From Trueperaceae bacterium (GTDB lineage Bacteria > Deinococcota > Deinococci > Deinococcales > Trueperaceae): a DNA stretch of 64,000 nt. Below are positions 61,211 through 64,000 of the stretch, piece by piece (the first letter of the stretch is position 1; every line of letters begins with the position of its first letter). The position numbers and the translations under genes were made by a program. Where the stretch lies: the NCBI GenBank assembly GCA_036381595.1, contig DASVCN010000027.1, positions 124,001-188,000 of the forward strand, given 5' to 3'. The notes under the pieces were generated by a model. That model did not search any database. It was not told the origin of the DNA and worked only from the letters and a program-made list of their open reading frames with translations.

Positions 61211-62807
61211 CACTCTGCCCAAGGAACCCCGCACCATCCCTGCAAGGGAACTCTCTCGCGCTTTCATCTTCGCCACCGACTGGCTCGGCGTCTACGTGGA
61301 CGAGATCAACGCGTTGAACGTCTACCCCGTACCCGACGGGGACACCGGCACCAACATGCACCTGACCATGCAATCGGTACGGCGGCAGATACTGGCCGAG
61401 AACCCGACGACGATGACGAGCCTCTGCCATGCGCTCGCCTACGGTTCGCTACTGGGCGCCCGCGGCAACTCCGGGGTGATCCTCTCGCAGGTACTCAAGG
61501 GCTTCTCGGAAGAGGCCCGGCGCCTGAAGGAACTCGATGCCGAGGGGCTTCGCAAGGCGCTCCACGGAGCCTCGAGGACAGCCTACTCGGCGGTGATGAA
61601 ACCGGTCGAGGGGACCATCCTGACCGTCGTCAGGCGCGCCGCCGAGGGTAGCGACGAGAGTCCCGCCACTCTGCCACTCGACGTTCTGAGGGAGGCGCAC
61701 GGCTCGGCTCAGGTGGCACTCGAACGGACTCCGGAGATGCTCCCGCTGCTCAAGCAGGCCGGCGTGGTCGATGCCGGCGGACTCGGCTTCGTCCGCCTGC
61801 TGGAGGGGCTGATCGCGTTCTTCGAAGGTCGCGACCTGCCACCCCCGCCCAAGGTCGAGAAGCGGGCGCAGCAGCAGTTCGAGGAGGAGGAGTTCGGCTT
61901 CTGCACCGAGTTCCTGCTCTCCGACGTCAAGGTAGCCACGCGCGAGATACAGACGCTGGTCGAGCCTTTCGGCGATTCGCTGCTGGTAGTGGGGGCAGAG
62001 GGGTTCGTCAAGGGCCACATCCACACCGAGGAGCCGGAGAAGCTCCTGGCAACGGTCTCGAAGTACGGCACGATGGTCCGCTCCAAGGTCGAGGACATGA
62101 GTGAGCAGCACTCCGAGATCCTCGCGACAGTCGATATGGACGAGGCCGAGCCGCCGCTGAGCGCGATGGTGGCGGTGAGCGACGGCTACGGCATCAGCAA
62201 GGCGTTCCGGGGCCTGGGGGCGAGGGTCGTGGGCGGTGGCCAGACCAACAATCCGAGCGTCGAGGATATCGCCGACGCCGTGCGCAGCGTAGGGGCGAAG
62301 CAGGTCGTGGTACTCCCGAACAACAAGAACATAATCATGGCCGCGCAGAGGGTCGCCGACATCGTGAAGGACAAGGAGATCGAGATACTGCCCACGCGGA
62401 CGATGGGAGCGGGGCTGGCAGCGGCGGTTCTGTTCCAGGAGAACCAACCGCTGTCGGACCTCCTGCCGGCGATGCAGGAGGCGGCAGATTCGGCCCTCAC
62501 CCTCGAGGTCACCAAGGCGAGCCGCACGGTCACCGTCGAGGACGTCGAGGTGAGCGAGGGCGAGTTCATCGGCCTGGCCAACGACCGCCTCGAGGTCTCT
62601 GCCTCGGATCCCGTGGAGTGCCTGATGCAGCTCCTCGAGCGTCACGCCGAGGAGTACGAGATCGCCACGCTCTTCCATAGCGCTGCCATCGAGCCCGACG
62701 AAGCGGAGGAGTTGGCCGAGAAACTAGGGGAGACCTACCCCGAACTGGAGGTGGAGGTGCGAGCGGGAGCGCCGGATCTCTACCCCTACGTCATGGCACT
62801 CGAGTAG
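61203..62807 (+). CDS. fakA: Fatty acid kinase subunit A (YloV/DAK family)
   Basis: ATP-binding subunit of the FakAB complex that phosphorylates exogenous fatty acids carried by FakB (DegV). The 534-residue protein has the DhaL-like N-terminal domain (INALNVYPVPDGDTGTNMHLT, LLGARGNSGVILSQVLKGF), the central domain (FGFCTEFLL, VGAEGFVKGHIHTEEPEKLL) and the C-terminal DegV-like domain (VVLPNNKNIIMAAQ, PTRTMGAGLAA). GTG start at 61203. No fakB or plsX is linked in this window. Confidence 0.93.
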   Translation: MADTLPKEPRTIPARELSRAFIFATDWLGVYVDEINALNVYPVPDGDTGTNMHLTMQSVRRQILAENPTTMTSLCHALAYGSLLGARGNSGVILSQVLKGFSEEARRLKELDAEGLRKALHGASRTAYSAVMKPVEGTILTVVRRAAEGSDESPATLPLDVLREAHGSAQVALERTPEMLPLLKQAGVVDAGGLGFVRLLEGLIAFFEGRDLPPPPKVEKRAQQQFEEEEFGFCTEFLLSDVKVATREIQTLVEPFGDSLLVVGAEGFVKGHIHTEEPEKLLATVSKYGTMVRSKVEDMSEQHSEILATVDMDEAEPPLSAMVAVSDGYGISKAFRGLGARVVGGGQTNNPSVEDIADAVRSVGAKQVVVLPNNKNIIMAAQRVADIVKDKEIEILPTRTMGAGLAAAVLFQENQPLSDLLPAMQEAADSALTLEVTKASRTVTVEDVEVSEGEFIGLANDRLEVSASDPVECLMQLLERHAEEYEIATLFHSAAIEPDEAEELAEKLGETYPELEVEVRAGAPDLYPYVMALE

Positions 62808-62835
62808 TCGGAGCGCGGTCGGGGAGCCGGTGAGC

Positions 62836-62909
62836 GAGGTCGGGGCGCCGCGTCTCCGTCGCTGCATTGCGCTTCGCGCCAGACTCCTCCGACGCGGCGC
62901 CCCGACCTC
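62836..62909. repeat. Perfect 19-bp inverted repeat with 36-base loop
   Basis: Left arm 62836-62854 (GAGGTCGGGGCGCCGCGTC) and right arm 62891-62909 are exact complements. TCCTTGCG follows. It lies in the 224-base gap between fakA and the lipoprotein gene. It may end fakA transcription, though the long loop and poor U-tract argue for a more complex structure. Confidence 0.75.
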
Positions 62910-63031
62910 TCCTTGCGTTCCCGCCAACGGTTCTCGCGTCGAGAAGGTTAACGAACGATGAGCGCATTGGTGCGGATCGCATACTTCCGGGGTCGCAAGT
63001 CGTTCTAACCTCATCGGAAGGAGGCCGTGCT

Positions 63032-63844
63032 ATGAGTCGTGGACTTTCAATTCTCGTCGTTGCCCTGTCCCTGATGTTGCTGGCCGGGTGTCGCATAGTT
63101 CCTGCGCCGGATCCGTTCCCGAATGCCACTGAGGTGGGCGCGACAACCGATCCCTTTGCTTCCGTGGCAAGCGGCAGTTTGCTGCCCGGTGAGAGCGTAA
63201 TCTTCGAGGTTAGGCTTTCGACTAGTGAAGTAACAGAGACCCAGGCGGTGTACTTCGAACTCGAGAATTCGCTCGACCTCTATGTCTACAACTCGAACGG
63301 AAATTTGTATGCCTCGAGCTCGAGTTCCAACTTCTTCGCCACGGGGGAGGCCGGCATCCTGAGTGCCTCTCAGTCGTCCTTCGAACCGTTGGTCGTGACG
63401 CCGCTAAATTGTCGCGGGTCGTGCATTATCCGCGATTCTGACAGTTCGCGCTTCTTCGTAGAGGTGAGTAATCCATTCGGATCCACGACGAGCTTCACAC
63501 TCTACGCCTACGTCGACCAGTATCAGGACTCGGGTGAGTTCGAGAACGACTCCCAGTTCTCACCCGTTGCAATTCCTCTTGGGGAGGAATCGGGGGCGAT
63601 TGAGTCAATTGGAGACGTCGACTTTTACAGGCCACAAGTGCAGGGTGACCTTACTTTTAGTCTTAATGAAGGGGTTGTCATCGACATAAGGGCCGTTGTC
63701 ATTGATGAGAGCGGTCGCGAAATTCCAATTGTGCCTGATGAGCCCACACTCGTGTTCCCTACTGACCTAATTCAAGTATGGGACGACGGTGATGACGAAG
63801 CCGCGGTGTCTGCGAATAGCGCGTACTACTTGACCTTGGATTAG
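63032..63844 (+). CDS. AT-richer lipoprotein, hypothetical
   Basis: 270 residues with a lipoprotein signal (ILVVALSLMLLAGCRIV, Cys at the lipobox). The mature part is Ser- and acid-rich with two regions like bacterial pre-peptidase C-terminal beta domains (FEVRLSTSEVTETQAVYFELE, LDLYVYNSNGNLYASSSS, and later GDVDFYRPQVQGDLTFSL). A CRGSC pair may form a disulphide. AAGGAGG lies seven bases before the ATG. Codons here use A/T third positions far more than elsewhere in the window (GTT, ATT, CTT, TTG), hinting at recent acquisition or relaxed selection. Confidence 0.78.
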   Translation: MSRGLSILVVALSLMLLAGCRIVPAPDPFPNATEVGATTDPFASVASGSLLPGESVIFEVRLSTSEVTETQAVYFELENSLDLYVYNSNGNLYASSSSSNFFATGEAGILSASQSSFEPLVVTPLNCRGSCIIRDSDSSRFFVEVSNPFGSTTSFTLYAYVDQYQDSGEFENDSQFSPVAIPLGEESGAIESIGDVDFYRPQVQGDLTFSLNEGVVIDIRAVVIDESGREIPIVPDEPTLVFPTDLIQVWDDGDDEAAVSANSAYYLTLD

Positions 63845-63847
63845 GAA

Positions 63848-64000
63848 TTGCGTTTGTTAGCTCGAGCGACAATCGGCCCGCTGCTACTACTTTTCGTTAC
63901 CACTACAGCGGCCCTCGCGCAACGTTGCGAGCCTGAGTTGAGGGAGGCGGCGGGGGCTGTACCCGCCGACGCTCCGATAGGAGTCTTCGCAGCCGAGATG
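63848..64000 (+). CDS. Start of a secreted protein (3' end outside window)
   Basis: Open to the window edge. The first about 24 residues form a signal peptide (RLLARATIGPLLLLFVTTTAALA, cut before QRCEP), followed by EPELREAAGAVPADAP. The start is either TTG 63848 or TTG 63854; the second has AGGA at a normal distance. Just downstream of the lipoprotein gene, so probably the same transcript. Too short to assign a family. Confidence 0.55.
   Translation, partial: MRLLARATIGPLLLLFVTTTAALAQRCEPELREAAGAVPADAPIGVFAAEM

Overview
The window is 64 kb of GC-rich, densely packed bacterial chromosome that looks like a deep Deinococcota lineage, most likely close to Truepera/Trueperaceae. Three things point there. 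The gene content is ordinary bacterial housekeeping in operons with 4-8 bp overlaps. About twenty genes on both strands have a TANNNT -10 box ending only 5-9 bases before the start codon, the leaderless-transcript layout known from Deinococcus. There is also a two-gene methylmalonyl-CoA mutase, a YloU/FakA pair and many secreted or lipid-anchored proteins. No phage, IS transposase, CRISPR array or rRNA operon is present; the only tRNA is tRNA-Asp(GTC). The lineage is an inference from these features, not from a database match.

Layout, 0-12 kb: the 3' part of hisD and a DUF218 protein; a leftward operon dxr - CBS-containing site-2 protease - rseP - glycosyltransferase - metallo-beta-lactamase-fold hydrolase; ylmH-like S4 protein; and a leftward operon cdaA-cdaR-def-fmt-der (c-di-AMP synthesis, N-formylmethionine processing, ribosome assembly). 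12-24 kb: prfB with its programmed +1 frameshift site, a phosphoesterase, ygfZ, methylmalonyl-CoA mutase large and small subunits, a LysM/M23 endopeptidase, a coiled-coil zinc-ribbon protein, a DUF512 radical-SAM protein, pgi and a UbiA prenyltransferase, then tRNA-Asp.

24-32 kb: an RpiR/SIS regulator divergent from a Ugp-like operon (two permeases, secreted glycerophosphodiesterase, HAD phosphatase, UgpB-like binding protein). Together they suggest uptake and breakdown of glycerophosphodiesters or glycerol-3-phosphate; no ATPase gene is linked. A lipoprotein with about 21 TDDGT repeats follows. 32-47 kb: LON-domain protein, truD, a large vWA membrane protein, a histidine kinase with a degenerate receiver, rnhB, a PSP1 protein, a diaminopropionate ammonia-lyase-like enzyme, holB, a phosphoesterase, PEGA and predicted barrel proteins, and alpha-glucan phosphorylase. 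A 0.5-kb non-coding stretch with degenerate tandem repeats and a perfect 20-bp inverted repeat comes next.

47-64 kb: pgl, an HD-domain protein, tandem lepB genes, a patatin phospholipase, an HtrA protease, a DUF368 polyprenyl-phosphate transporter flanked by 35-bp repeats that copy its own stop region, mnmE-hemL, a YitT protein, a PAP2 phosphatase, truA, a GNAT protein, and a small cluster of HMA-like protein, DUF503, Asp23 and FakA. The right edge carries a noticeably AT-richer lipoprotein and the start of another secreted protein. The most distinctive observations are the leaderless promoter grammar, the RpiR gene with no standard start codon, and the unexplained repeat elements at 46.7-47.2 kb and 52.65-52.81 kb.
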